Assembly: GCA_963921825.1 (NCBI GenBank)
Contig: OY997596.1
Coordinates: 32,665,932 to 32,729,931, forward strand
From: Erodium maritimum
Lineage: Eukaryota; Streptophyta; Magnoliopsida; Geraniales; Geraniaceae
Direction: 5' to 3'
Length of the DNA: 64,000 nt
The notes below the pieces were generated by a model. That model was given only the letters and a program-made list of their open reading frames with translations, did no database searches and had not been told where the DNA came from. Of this stretch, positions 33,226-45,963 are shown piece by piece (the first letter of the stretch is position 1; every line of letters starts with the position of its first letter). The translations under genes and the position numbers were made by a program.

Positions 33226-34250
33226 GTTCGGTCTCGTACATGTCATGGCATATATGATTGATCCTGCCCTCAGGCGCATGGGATTCGCATCATCCTTTTT
33301 CAGCTCATCAAGTATCTTAAGACACTGAGTCTTGCTGAGATGAATGCCATGACTAGTGGGTAAGAGTCCTTTCTTTGAATCTAGCATTGAGAACCTACTC
33401 AATGCCTTGTTCACATAGGTTCCCTAACTTAAAACCAAGACCCTCTTGGTACGATCTCTACATATCTTAATCCCTAAGATATAAGCAGCATCGCCTAAGT
33501 CCTTTATTGAGAAACACTTCCTCAACCAAGCTTTAGTCTCGTGCAAGGTTGGGATGTCGTTTTCAATGAGAACCAGAAAGGTAATCTTTCTCCCACTAGC
33601 CTTCTATAAACGCAAGATTCATCCTCGTTCTTGATTAAGCCAAATCCAATTACAACTTCATCAAAACGAAGGTTCCAACTCCGAGAAGTTCGTTTCAATC
33701 CATAAATGGATTTCAGCAACATATAAATCTTTTCCTTATTATTTGGATCATCAAAACCTTTGGGTTGAGACATAAAACGTCCTCGGTCAAACTTCCATTT
33801 AGGAAAGCGGTTTTGACATCCACTTGCCATATCTTGTAATTATGATACGTAGTTATGTCAAGAAGAATTTGGATCGATTTTTACCATAGCCCCTAGGGAG
33901 AAGGTTTCCCCATAGTCAATCCATTGGATATGCCTATAACTTTTCGCCACCAGTCGAGCTTTGTAGGTCAGAGGGTTGCCGTCCATGTCCATCTTCACCT
34001 TGAAGATCCATTTGCATTCGATGGTCCTCACACCATTGATGGGATCAACCAGTTCCCAGACTTGGTTGTCCGACATGGAATGCATTTCCTCCCTCATGGC
34101 TCCCAGCCATAACTCGGAGTTGGGCCCATCCACGACTTCCTGAAAGGTGGCTGGATCATCGTGATCCACTATGACTTCATTGTCTCCTCCAGATACCATA
34201 TCTTGGAGGTGGACGACTGATCCTTTCAGATCGCCTTAGACCTTCCGGTA
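33226..34250 (-). pseudogene. Copia reverse transcriptase relic
   Basis: On the minus strand, 34199 downwards encodes WLGAMREEMHSMSDNQVWEL, then ECKWIFKVKMDMDGN and YKARLVAKSY, matching the start of copia RT. After a frame break the next piece (33830-33522) has MSQPKGFDDPNNKEKIYMLL and KSIYGLKRTSRSWNLRFDEV. A third piece (33414-33229) has KKGLLPTSHGIHLSKTQC and AGSIIYAMTCTRP and is cut at 33226 by the family-C LTR. The region between the second and third pieces, which should carry the YVDD catalytic motif, is damaged. RNase H is absent. Confidence 0.88.
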
Positions 34251-35529
34251 TTGTAACAGGAATTGGTTCTTACTCTACGACAATCTCTGGCTCCTTTCTA
34301 CTGGGTTGTCAATTGGTTTAGACATATCTGTACCATCCTGAATTTCTTCGAGATGCACAGTCCTCCCAATGACGTCTTCGGAAACAAAACTCCTTTTCCA
34401 TAAAGACCCCACCCCAAGCGACGAACACCATGTTCTCACTAGGATTGTAGAAGTAGTATCCCCTTGTTGCTTTGGGATACCACACGAAGGTGCATATCTC
34501 AGATTTTGGTTCGAGCTTAGTCGAAACCAAATGTTTCACATAAGCCTCGCAACCACAAATCTTTAGGAAGGACAAAACGGGCATCAGCCCGTACCATTAT
34601 TAAAATGGTGTCCCTTCCACACCCTTCGTCGAAGCCTGATTCACTATGAATGCGGTCGTCTCTAGAGCATAACCCCAGAAAGAGATTGGGATATCAGTCC
34701 AACTAATCATGGAACGGACCATTGTTTAACAATGTCCGATTTCTCCGTTTGGCTAGACCTTTCAACTACAGTGTCCCAGGAGGAGTCCATTCCAAAAGGA
34801 TCTCATTCTGTTTTAGATGATCTAATAACTATGTGGTCAAGTATTTTCCACCTCGATCCAATCGAAGTGCCTTAATACCTTTGTCGAGCTGGTTTTCTAC
34901 TTTAGTCTTAAACTCTTTGAATTTATCAAAAGCTTCAGACTTATGTCTCACCGAATAGACATAACAATATTTACTATAATCATCAGTAAATGTGATAAAG
35001 TAGCTAAACCCCATCCTGGCAAGTGAACTTATTGGTCTACACACATTCGAGTGTATCAGCCCAATAATTCACCCGCCCTTTCACCGCGATCGATAAAGGG
35101 CGCTGTAGTCATTTTGCCCATCAAACAAACCTTGCACCTATCGATCGAATGAAATTTGAATGGACCTGAAAGCTCGCACTTCTGAAGTGCTGATAGGCAC
35201 TTCTTGTTTATGCGGCCCAAATGACAGTGCCATAACAGAGTTAGTACTGGTATAAACATAATATATAGAACTTGAGGCATTGTTACCATATCTAATATGT
35301 ACAATCCTCCAACCAAGTTAGTACTGGTATAAAACATATTATTGCATAGAACATTGAAAACTCCATTTCCAATATTAACATTATATCCTTCCTTGTCAAA
35401 CACGGATACAGATATAATATTCCTACTAAAAGTAGGTATGCAATATACATTATACAATACTAAGACAAGGCTACTTGGCAAAGCAAGACTCATGGATCCT
35501 ACAACAGTTGCCACAACTCTGAGGTCCAC
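34251..35529 (-). pseudogene. Copia integrase and pre-integrase relic
   Basis: The pre-integrase region (35529-35056) reads NVYCIPTFSRNIISVSVFDK and the zinc-binding LLWHCHLGRINKKCLSALQK with CKVCLMGKM. The integrase core follows in pieces: FITFTDDYSKYCYVYSVRHK and LRLDRGGKYL, then after a stop and frame change, a phrase LAKRRNRTLL where active elements have a Glu before RRNRTLL. The downstream CGCEAYVKH block lies at 34584-34318. The active-site Glu is replaced by Lys, and the core has several breaks. Confidence 0.85.
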
Positions 35530-36158
35530 TTCCTGCTTTCCAAACCTCTCCTACTTTCACCCACTATATGTTAGTACATGTGTGAGATTCATTCCTGGTA
35601 TCTAATACCCATGAATCTTTGGAAGTAGAGAGATGTAGCTCTATAGAGTTAATACCGGATGAAGACACGGTCCCACCGCCATTCCTTAGATCATCCAGGT
35701 TTCCTGATGAAGGCGCAGTCCTACTACCCTTCTTCAGATCATCCAGGCTATTTGATGAAGGCGCAGTCCCACTGCCCTTCTTCAAATAAGCCGTGCACTT
35801 CATGTAATCCCGATTCCAATGACCAGGCTGTTGGCAGTAGAAGCAGACATTCTCAGGTGTCTCATCTTTCCCGCCAAGTGCGCATGGGCCCCGCCCTTGC
35901 CACTTCCAATTCCTTTGTTGACCATCAGAATATCCTTGCATCCTACATCCCTGATATATTATTCTCAGAAGTTAATGACACTTCATGTAACTCTGATATG
36001 GTCTTAGAGACAGCCTTGTCATGGACATATTCTTTGCGTTCAGACTTGAGGACTATCCTCAAAATTCTGTACCAGTCCAAATAGTTTGTCCCATTTAGTT
36101 TGACCCTATCAAGAATGGTTTTTAATGACAAACTATTTATGTTTGCTGAATTTGCCAT
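35530..36158 (-). pseudogene. Copia gag and protease relic, gag shortened
   Basis: A gag start at 36158 encodes ILDRVKLNGTNYLDWYRILR, a typical N-terminus of plant copia gag. After about 70 residues it jumps to QGYSDGQQRNWKWQGRG and a zinc knuckle, CFYCQQPGHWNRDYMKC. Most of gag between these parts, roughly 130-200 residues in relatives, is missing. A short internal repeat follows (LDDLKKGSRTAPSSGN-like, about three units). The protease motif reads SWVLDTRNESH, with Arg where the catalytic DTG has Gly. The protein would form particles and process them in an intact element. Confidence 0.82.
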
Positions 36159-36640
36159 TTGATCTACAACAGATAAAATTCAATCAGTAAACTGAATAAA
36201 TTTTATGAAGATCAAGCTTAAACACCAACAATCGATTCTATACCTTTAGAATCTAAAACCAAGATCCTTGATTCACTCGATCAAGCTGAACGAAGGCTCA
36301 CCACTCAATCGAGCTATGTAGGTAGGACCCCGTCCAATCACATCCAATGTGACTCTTGGCTAGGGTATGTACTTAAGTACACGGCTTACCCTATCTGATA
36401 CCCTAGCTCAACCCTAGCTGAGAATCGTAGTCGGGTCCACCAATTTTCAACTATGACCCGCCACTATGTAGGTGCTCCGCTAAGGCGCACGACACCCACA
36501 TATGTCGTCCAAACCTACTACCCCGCTTCCCCATGGATGCTCCGCTAATGCGCACGACACCCATAGGACGGGGAGGTAGTAAGGTGTTGATGATTGGGCA
36601 TAGATCAGAGCATACACCGATATATTACTCCATTGTTTCC
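36159..36640 (-). mobile_element. Copia leader and LTR remnant
   Basis: Upstream of the gag start (reading minus) is non-coding DNA. At 36587-36635 the phrase GGGCATAGATCAGAGCATAC and TATATTACTCC match the interior of family-C LTRs near 18550-18600. A short phrase, GATGCTCCGC with GCGCACGACACCCA, is repeated at about 36470 and 36537. The remnant suggests that the copia pol at 33226-36158 belongs to a family-C-like element. Confidence 0.5.
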
Positions 36641-37429
36641 GAACGCCAGTACTACAATACCTTCAATAAACTTCTAGTTTCGTAATCGGTTTACCATCCA
36701 TATATTTGACTCTCCTTCCATCCCCCCTTTCTCTCTAAAAAAAAACCCTAGTATTCCTAACTTCTCTACAATGCAACTATTTTACTGGTTTCTCCTATGT
36801 CCGTTTTACGGCCATGGGAGATGTTGGAACTCCTTTCCCCTCTCCTCTTTGGTGTTTCCCCTCTAGTTCTCGACGGGTCTGCGTTCCGATTGTTTTCGGT
36901 GGTTTCTCCTCCTTTAGTGCTTCGTCGGTCCCCACTTTCTTGATTCGATGAGTCTGACTCCACCTTCTGCTCTTCCGTTTTCCCTAAACCATCGTTTCGT
37001 CCATGAGCCTCAGGGATTTTCTCCCTTGTATTAGAAGAGATGTGGTGCGCCGACTCATCCTCCCCTCCGGTCGTCGTGGTTTGGGTGTTGGCCCCCTGGT
37101 GGGTTGTCTTCCTTGGACAATTAAGGATGTATAGAATCTGGTTGCGATGACCGGAGATTCCGTGCGTTGCTCTTCGGCTCCCCTCATTTCCCCTTCTTCT
37201 CTGGTTGTGGTGTTGGCCACGGGGCGTGGGGATTGTCTACCGAGTCTCGACTTGGTAGGTGCGGGAGCTCGGTGTTCTACACAGTTTTGTTCTGCGAGGT
37301 GCTGACTGATTCTCGTGGTCGAGTGATGAGCGTAAATGTGTCATAGTTAATTTGACCATTTTTCTCCATGTTTTTACCTTTTTGTGCCTCATTTTTATAT
37401 TTTTTACTTTTCTTATAACAATTGCGCAA
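36641..37429. other. Unassigned, pyrimidine-rich spacer
   Basis: No supportable gene. The plus strand is rich in C and T near 36715-36960. Minus-strand frames of 65-78 codons here are rich in Arg, Glu, Gly and Thr as expected from the base composition, and they are out of frame with each other. Confidence 0.4.
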
Positions 37430-37560
37430 AACCTCGTTCGTAGTCGATATTTTTCTTTTGTTCAAAATATATTCATGATTGGTCTTGTTTTGTAGACCGC
37501 GAAAAAAGAAAATTACAGGCGCAAGAACGAGGTCGATCGGAGGCAAACAGAGAGTGAATG
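37430..37560 (-). repeat. Fragment related to the inverted-repeat element
   Basis: Read on the minus strand, GCGCCTGTAATTTTC followed by CATGAATATATTTTGAA parallels the inverted repeats at 49478-49605 and 50086-50215 (GCGCCAATATTTTTA and TGAATATATTTTGAAGC). It is a diverged half of the same kind of element. Confidence 0.55.
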
Positions 37561-37571
37561 AGCGTTAGAAG

Positions 37572-37860
37572 TTAATATTTGAAAAAGGAAAATGTTGCTC
37601 CAGATCTGATCAGCTGTTGCGGCAGCCCATGATAGAGGCGTGCACCCTCACTCAACAGCCCTTGGATCAGCTTACACGCGCGAAGACCAATCGCAACTGT
37701 GTATTCTGGATAGTTGACTTCACCTGCCAGCCGTATATCCTTTGACCACTCCATCCAACGCGCAGGAATGCCGGTCTCATGCTTCGCTCAGTGTACACGT
37801 CCGCACTAGATTATTTATTTCAGCAGAGGCAAATCCAGCCCTTCTCGCGTGAATTTGCAG
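37572..37860 (-). other. Open frame of protein-like character, unidentified
   Basis: The minus-strand frame from 37754 encodes MEWSKDIRLAGEVNYPEYTV, GLRACKLIQGLLSEGARLYH and GLPQQLI before a stop at 37572. It can be extended upstream to about 37790 in the same frame (GIPARW). The residue mix looks like a real globular protein and the base composition is higher in G+C than its surroundings. I do not recognise the family. It may be a fragment of a captured or broken host gene just outside the MULE. No splice or promoter evidence ties it to a working gene. Confidence 0.3.
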
Positions 37861-37881
37861 CGCACATACTCGAATTGTTTT

Positions 37882-37988
37882 GGGAAAACACCAGAAAATG
37901 ACTATGGTGTGACCTAAATGCATGGTCCACAACAATAATTGTCAAAATGTATAAATTTCTGTAAAAAAAAAACGGGTCGTTAACAGAG
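37882..37988 (+). repeat. MULE left terminal inverted repeat
   Basis: It begins GGGAAAACACCAGAAAATGA and ends near GTTAACAG. It matches the reverse complement of 48995-49129 at high identity, except that the right copy carries about 43 extra bases between GGTGYGAC and CATGGTCC. Confidence 0.92.
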
Positions 37989-38191
37989 CAAGTGTAATGA
38001 CTTAAATGCCCTCATATTTTGACTTAAGTGGTTTGAAGGACCAAACCCTCATTTTCAGACAGACATCCTTCGAACCTCTCGACTTCTCTCCTCTCTACTG
38101 CTCTCCCTCGTTTTCCGACCATCGACCTCCGAGCATCGTCATCGTGGCCGTTTCATCGCCGATGAGACATCAGAACCTTCAACAATACTGA

Positions 38192-39025
38192 GGTAAGAAC
38201 TTCTTCTGGTGTTTTCTGGTGTTGATGAAAACGAAAAGGTTAGTCAGTATACAAGTTAGGGTTTGGGTAGCAATGTCCGACCTGATGGTTTCTGTATACT
38301 CGAGCTAGGGTTTGGGCCTGACCTGAAAAGGGTTTCAAAATTCTCGAGCTAGGGTTAACTCGAGCTCGGTTGTGAACTCGAGCTAGGGTTTCAAAATTCT
38401 CTAAAGATGAAAATGGGGGTTTTACTTGAAGGTTGTAGAATTGATTTGCGATCTGAGTTATGCATTTACAAACTAAGGTTGTTAGGTTTGAGGTTGAACT
38501 GGTTGTTTACTTCTTCTGAATTGTTTTGTTGAACTATGCATGTTAGGTTTTAGGTTGAATTGAGCTTGTTAAGTTTAAGAGTTTATTTGTATTATGAATC
38601 TAAATTGATGAAACATACTGACATACCTTCATGAAGTTGTATCTAATTGATAATGCATTGTGTAGCTGAAGTGTAAACATTATACCCAAACAAAAACATT
38701 TTTGAAGTAAATTGGCTAAATTGGTTAATGTGTAGCTGTACTTTAAACAATAGACCAAAAAAACATATTTCAAGTGCATTGTGTTGAGAATTGATTGGTA
38801 GTTGATGTAGGGATTTGAAGTAAATGATGTATTTTGTTTCATATTGATTGGTAGTTGATGTAGGGATTTGAAGTAAACATTTTCAACTTTTTGCTTCATA
38901 TTACTTGACTGATTTAAGTTGATTACCTACTGTTATTTGTGTATTGTAAATGATGTATTTTGTTTAATTGAAAATTGTGGATGCTCTGCGGATATGATGC
39001 TAATGTTGTAATTGTATTTTAATAG
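38192..39025 (+). other. Probable 5'-UTR intron of the transposase
   Basis: A donor-like GAG|GTAAGAAC sits at about 38191 and an acceptor-like TTTTTAATAG ends exactly before the ATG at 39026. No coding frame lies between. The segment contains a direct duplication of GATTGGTAGTTGATGTAGGG at about 38793 and 38845. Confidence 0.5.
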
Positions 39026-40834
39026 ATGGCAAAGAAAAGAAAACCAAGTCGAAATTTAATTGATGAGCCATCCGATGACGAGCTTATAGCTCAAGCAGAG
39101 ATGTTTGATAAGGAGCTGATAGATGAGGATTTGATTACTGATGAAGCAGACGATGTTGTAGCAGAAGACTTTGGTTATGACGGTGGCGATTTTGTAGCTG
39201 GCCCAATAGTAGATGATGGTGGGTCATCAGTTGAGGAGGATGAGTCATCAGAAGTAGATGGAGCATCGAAATCTATGAATGAGGTTGCAGAAAATTGTGA
39301 TCCAGAAGTGGATGAAGACCTGGCTTGTGAAGATTTCATTGAAGAAGATTTGGTGGATTCAAGGTTGATGGATACAAAGAGTTCCTTGAAAGATATCGAT
39401 CTTCGATTGGGGGATAGGTTCATTAGTGCTGCGTGGTACCGGGTCGTCCTGCAGAACTACGCAGCGGAGAGGGGTTTTAATTATGCTTATACTAGGAATC
39501 AGGATCTCGACGGTATTGGTGTTACTTGTGACAAATGAGGATGCACATTTTACATATGGTGTGGGTTCAACAAGAAGACCAAGATATACGCAATCAGGAC
39601 CTTCCGACCTGAACACAGATGTCAGATCGAGCAAGGAGGACAAAATATTATTGCCCGGTCTCTAGCGTACATGTAAATATCTCTAGTATAATGCAGTGTA
39701 TTGTTAATAAGTTGTACCTCACTTCATACTGAATTTGTTACTGATACTGGCTTTTATTCCACTACTTTGCAGATATTATGAAGCTATCACAAATAAGAAG
39801 AAGGTCGATGTTGGTCAATTATACTTGGACATTCTGAATGACCTTAGGATTGAAGTGGAGGTGGGAAAGCTGTATAGGATTGTACGCGTTGTGGAGCACA
39901 TCCATAATGAAGACGATGGGCTTCAATATGGTATGCTGGAAACGTATAGGGATTTGGTTCTTAGAACCAACCCGTATTCGAAGTTTACTATACTCACTCA
40001 TGATGAAGATGGTGGACGGCGGTTCAAGCGCCTTTACATTCGATATGGAGCACAAAAAGCAGGCTTTGTGAAAGGATGTCGACCGTTTGTAGGTCTTGAC
40101 GGATGTCACGTGAAAGCATATCATGGTGGCATAATGTTAGCAGCTGTGGCAAGAGACGCCAACGATGGTATGTTCCCACTCGCCCTGGCAGTGGTTGAGC
40201 AAGAAACCATCGCAACCTGGACATGGTTTATGGACCAGTTTTTTGATGATTTTAGAACTGGGTAAGACATGGGATTGGTCTTCATGTCCGACAAGCAAAA
40301 GGTTAGTAAACCAAATGTATAATTGTTTTGAGAGATTAATGTCACTTACTATGTTGATTAACAAGTTAGATACATATCATATTAGGTTTTAATTTACGAT
40401 GTTAGGATAAAGTAGTTACAGTTTGGATAATTAAGTTTAGGTTGTTAGGATAAAGTAGTTAGAGTTTAAATAATCAGTTTGAGGTTGTTATATACATAAA
40501 ACTGAAATATTAGAATAAAATTATAGTCTGAAACATAAACATAGCGAGGAACACATAGTTCCTTTCTTGTGATGAATTGAAACAGAAACATGAACATAGT
40601 AAAGTTTAAATATTTGAACATATCATGTCATGAATTGCTACTTGTAATCAACAACATGAAACATATGTGAGGAACAAATATATTTCCTTTCTTTATCATT
40701 TATCACCTTAACCACCTTGAAAGAATTGTCTTTTAAAGTTGAAAACCAGTGACTATTTGAAAAGCATATCAAGTCGAATAATGATATGCTGTAAAACGAA
40801 AATAGTTTCTAATTTAGGTATGTTAAGAAATTAG

Positions 40835-41000
40835 CTATGTTTCTAATCAGGTATAGCTATGTTTCTAATTTAGCTATGTGTGTAATTATTTTTAGCTATG
40901 TTTCTAATTTAGCTATGCTTGTAATCAGTTTTAGCTATGTTTCTAATTTAGCTATGTGTGTAATCAGTTTTAGCTATGTGTGTAATCAGTTTTGGGTTTT
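40835..41000 (+). repeat. Tandem repeat in transposase intron 2
   Basis: Four to five units of about 20-40 bp built from TTTAGCTATGTTTCTAATTT and TAGCTATGTGTGTAATCAG, near the 3' end of the intron between exons 2 and 3. It lies close to the acceptor at 41017-41018. Confidence 0.8.
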
Positions 41001-42555
41001 TTTGTTATGATTACGCAGGGGTTGATGGATGTGTTTAGCCATCACCCATCTATTGAACACAGACACTACATACGTCACCTTTATGAAAACTGGTTCAAGC
41101 TCTTCAAGTCACACGACCTCAAGCTACAACTGTGGAAATGTTGTAGGGCCACCTCAACTGAAATGTTGGAGAGCAGTATGGATGAGCTTAGAGGTATGAA
41201 TGAGAGGGCGTATGAGTGGTTGCTGGAGAGACCACCACAAAATTGGTGTAAGACGCACTTCAACACCGCCGCCAAATGTGGAGTGCAAACTAATAACATA
41301 TGTGAGTCCTTTCACGCATGGATTGGGAAGGGGAGGGATAAGCAAATCTTGAGTTTTTTAGAGTTCTACCGCCACAAGTTGATGGACTAGTTTAACAAGA
41401 AGGGAAAGTTGGTTGGAACTGATGATGTTCTTATATGCCCTCGGATCAAAGACAGGCTCGATATAGTAATATCCAAGGCGAAGAAGTGCAAAGTACGTCA
41501 GAGTAGTTCAGTGTTGTTCGAGATTGAGATGTACAAGGAGACCTATGGTGTCAACATATACTAGGAAACCTGTACCTGTCTTGACTGGCAATTGATCGGC
41601 ATTCCCTGCTTGCATGGTGCAGCAGCGTTGATGAAGGCAAGGAAAGAGGTGTATCAAGCTGTCAACCCCTACTACTTGACACCAGCTTTCCGTAATGCAT
41701 ATGTGGGTCAGATATTCCCTCTGGTTGGGATAGAAAGGTGCAGTAAAATTGCCCTAGATGGACGTATACTACCTCCCCGTGTCCGTAAGCAACCTGGCAG
41801 GCCAAGGACATTGAGGAAGAAGGGTTGTATGGAGCGAGGACATTGTAGCACCCGCAAGACCAGTCAGTCAAGAAAAGGGGTTGTCCTTCGTTGCAGTAGA
41901 TGTAGAAATGAAGAACACAACATCCGTAGCTGCACCACTAAGGGCTACGGGTCGAACCCACCACCTGCAAAGAAGGGTAGGATAGGAGAAGGAAAAGGGC
42001 ACCGTGTAGGGGAGAAGAGCGATGCTGAACTTGCTGAACTACTTGACAGAAAAAGGGCAGCTAGTCGAGCAAGGCTGGAGAAGGGTAGAGCTCTAACTAA
42101 ACTGTGGAAAAGTAGGCAACGAGGTGATGGGAACCCTATAGGAGCTTCTGATGATGCTGGTATTGGAGTTGATGGGGCCTCTGATGTTGTTGGAGATGCT
42201 GGTAGTATGATGGGCAATTGTGGAGATGATGAGGGCAGTAAGGGGGAGTCTGTTCATGTTGGGATGGATGACGAGGTACCAGTAGACCTTGGAAATGATG
42301 ACTTCCAAGGCAACTTTGGCCCAGATTCACCAAAGGATGCTTACTTTGGGGTTGATTCACCCACACATGCTTACTTTGGGGCAGAGTCTACAACACTTGA
42401 AAACATGAATGCAGATGCATGTATGCAAGCTGATATTGGAGTGGATGAGGACCTTGGGGTTGATGGAGGTGCAGTCGAAGACCCGACGCAAAGATTCAAT
42501 GCTGAAGTGGAGGAGGCTGCTAGGCATCACGCCAAGATTGTACAGGAAGTGGAGG

Positions 42556-45545
42556 TGTCACGCCCCAATTTCAATAAACCGAACTCGGGACGCGAACATT
42601 TAAAATCATAAAACATTTGAAACCTGTTTTGAATAAACACTTTGAAATTACCATTTAGTTAATCAAAATAATAATAATAATAATATTTACAACTCAAAAA
42701 TGTCCCAACAATTGGACAAAGTACAAGGTATCCGTCACTAGACTCAAAAGATAAAACCCGGACTCCGCTCCTAGCTCCTCAAGCTTTGAGAGCTCACCTA
42801 GTCCGTCCTGTGATCATTACCTGTAGGAAAAGCAGCTAGGGGTGAGCATTCGCTCACCACCACGGATAACAGACTGACTACGGCATACTTAGCAGACAAT
42901 GCCGGTAACACCAAAACCAACCCAACACCGGGAATACAACCCCCACACTCAAGTAACCCAACTGAGGACCGAACAATCCTCAACATATTCAACACTCGGA
43001 TTCATGATGTAGACCCGACACAACGATTGACGACCTCATCCAAAGACACGACAGATAATTACGCAACACCAAACAAGATCACAAAGGATCGCACTCCAAA
43101 CAAGATCACAAAGGATCGCATTCCTGTCAGCTGCTCAGTGCCGGTTGCTAACCGGCTGGGCTCAAGCCTGCCCCACGCGCTTTACCTATCACTGTCAGGC
43201 TCCAGGCGGTCGACCTGTTGGCGATAAACCGAGCTACTTTTCCGATAGCTAGTCGGAAGGGGAGCTTCCCTCTCATCGCCTAAAAATGCTCACAACCTGC
43301 CGAGACTCGAACTCGGGTCAGGCTAGCCAAAGAACGCTCACAACTTATCGAGACTCGAACTCGGGTAAGCCAGCCAAATTCCACACCACTTCCCGACACG
43401 AAGTCGGGTCACTAACCTCGGGCACTCACAATCACAATCACAAGCAAGGTTCAACAAACATCAACAAGACCAGTTCAACACTCCACATGCACTCATGGCC
43501 ACTCGAGACTCCAAAGGTAAAAACACGGGTTCAACAACCCCACGGGCCCTCATGGCCTCCCAAGACACACCAACAGTAACTCATGGGCTCAACAACCCCA
43601 CGGGCACTCACGGCCTCCCAAGACATCCCAACAGTAAAACACGGGCTCTCATGGCCACCCAAGACACCAACAGTAAAACACGGGCTCTCATGGCCACCCA
43701 AGACACAACAGTAAAGTACGGGCTCTCATGGCCACCCAAGACACCAACAATAAAATACGGTCTCTCATGGCCACCCAAGACATAAATTACACAATCAACC
43801 TCCGGGCATGGTCATATGCCTCCAGTAATTCTAATATCGATAAGTTCTCTGCTCCTACGGCACTACTAAGTGTCACATGCATTTCCAATCTTCGATAACC
43901 TACTTAACCCACGACACCCCAAGTGTCACATGCATTTCTAATATTCGATAACCCACTTAACCCACGACACCCAAGTGTCACATTCAATTCTACTGTTAAA
44001 TTTCCCTAGTCAGGGCCGAGATCCAGCTACTTTTCCCTACCTCGTATATGTTCTCCAAAAGCTAACCAACAAGCTCCGGCGTGATCTCAGTCACTCGCCT
44101 AGGTTTCATTTCCCTCGGTCTGCAGCACGATCTAAAAGAACACAATTTTAAGGCACTTTTAAACTCGTAGGAATAAACTGAAATTCAATAAACTTGACGC
44201 CCAAACGTAACCCCGACAATGTCGATCACTCTCAAACTTCCCAATTACTCGACATTGTCGATATTGGACTCGGAAAAGCCCGATTCGCCCGACATGGCGA
44301 ATCTTCCCGGGTCTTGGAAACGCCCTTCTGGGGCTCAAAAAATTCCCGTTTTCGTTTCTACGGTCTTAGAATAATTCAAGGGTTCCTAGGCACTCGACGG
44401 AATCGAATTCCGACTTCCGAGTCAATTTATTAACGTTTAAAGTTTCTAAAGTCGATAATTACAACTTTCGCATTTTAATTCCAGATTTCGATTCGGCTGT
44501 GGATAAATGGTCCGGGGAACTATCTAAGCCACCCGAACACAAAACCCGATCACCCGAGCACGTGGGCCCCACCCGGCCAAGATTGGCAGTGGGTGGCTAG
44601 GGCTCTTTGGGGCCCGGCCCACCAAGGTGGTGGCCGGCCCTAGCTCCGGCCAGCCACCCCACATAGTGGCCGGCCACCCCACATGGTGGCCGGCCACCCC
44701 CCTATGGTGGCCGGAGCTCCTCCCGAGCTCCTGGTCACCGGAAAACGTCCCCCTTCACCCCAAAACGTCTCCAATACGTCTCCAACGATCCCCCAACCTC
44801 ACTACAACCCTAAACTAATAGTTTTACTCAAACCCTAACTTCCAAAATTAATCAAATCGAAGATCGGTTTGGTGATTACAGTAGAGGAAGACGAGGGGAG
44901 TTCGATTCTTGCAACGTTGAGACGATCCAAGGGTTGAGCTCGTTAATAGTGCCTCTCCAAACCCTAGCTCCTCTCATCTTCTTCTCCTTCTCTCTCTAAA
45001 CCCTCTCTTCTCTTTTTCTATTTTTTTTCTCTTTGGTTTAACCTTGGCCGAACCCCCCTTATCTCTCTTCTTTCATTTTCCCCCCAAAACCTAACACCAC
45101 CACTTGTTTGACAAGTGACAAGGTGGGTCCCACACCTTTTGGTAAAATATCTACTAGATATTTTCCAATCAGATTCGCGAAAATCAGACGTTTCGGGCCC
45201 CGAACGGGCACTTTTTCCAAGAAATTACGAAACTTCACGGGCTACAAGGAAACGGCTGAAATAAGACCGCTGCGACCACGGCTAAGCTTTTTGGATCCAA
45301 AACGGTCCTCGAATGGACCAAAACGTCGCTCGGTTGACTTTTCCAGTGAAAAGTTAACTTTTCCCAAATTGATCAGAAAGTTGCCCTGAGTCCCCTGGAA
45401 CTCACTTTGGTCGATATCGGGGTCATCTTAAGTCTGGTATGACCCTTGGGGTCATTTTAGGTTCAATTAAGTGTCTGTCTTAAAAATTTTAAATTTTCCT
45501 GTTTTTCGCAGGTTTGACTGGCGTTGACCGGGAATGGTTATTACA
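42556..45545 (-). mobile_element. Solo LTR, family A, inside MULE transposase exon
   Basis: On the minus strand it starts TGTAATAACCATTCCCGG at 45545 and ends GGGGCGTGACA at 42556. The target duplication GGAGG is perfect (42551-42555 and 45546-45550). When the LTR and one target copy are ignored, the transposase frame runs through without a break (GTG GAG G and AG TTA), so insertion came after the exon was formed. It carries a GGGTGGCC array (about 43490-43790), three repeats of ACATGGTGGCCGGCC type near 44650-44710, and the palindrome block near 42838-42858. Confidence 0.95.
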
Positions 45546-45963
45546 GGAGGAGTTAATGACCTTACTTGGGGACGAATTCTGGAAGACTAGTCCGGAGAAA
45601 AAGGCAAGGCAGGAAAAGCAAACTACTAATGTCAAACCATATGTGAAGATTGAAAATTGTATCCATCGAATTGATAATGCGAAGGTAATCCGGAAGAAGC
45701 GTACCCAAAGGAAGAAGTCGGTGAAAGATGAGCCACCCCAGAAAAGAGCCCTCAAGCCAACTCCAACAATTAATAAGCAGCAGCAGCCACCACTGAAAAT
45801 CACCAAGCCTCGACCTCAGACAACAAAGAAGAAGGTTACGTTCATATCCACCCACACCGAGACAAGCTATGCAAAACCAACAATTACCAGCATCGCAAAG
45901 GCTACCGATACAAGGACTGTAACAACCAAATGTGTTGGACATGAATCATGGAAAAACTGTAAG

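Noticed and set aside
36766-37220. Minus-strand charged ORFs of 65 and 78 residues
   Set aside because: They are in different frames, lack motifs, and their Arg/Glu/Gly/Thr bias follows the pyrimidine-rich plus strand.
39735-40265. Stand-alone 176-residue gene
   Set aside because: It is exon 2 of the MULE transposase. The start lies in intron sequence before a good acceptor, and the end is a nonsense codon with homology continuing to 40301.
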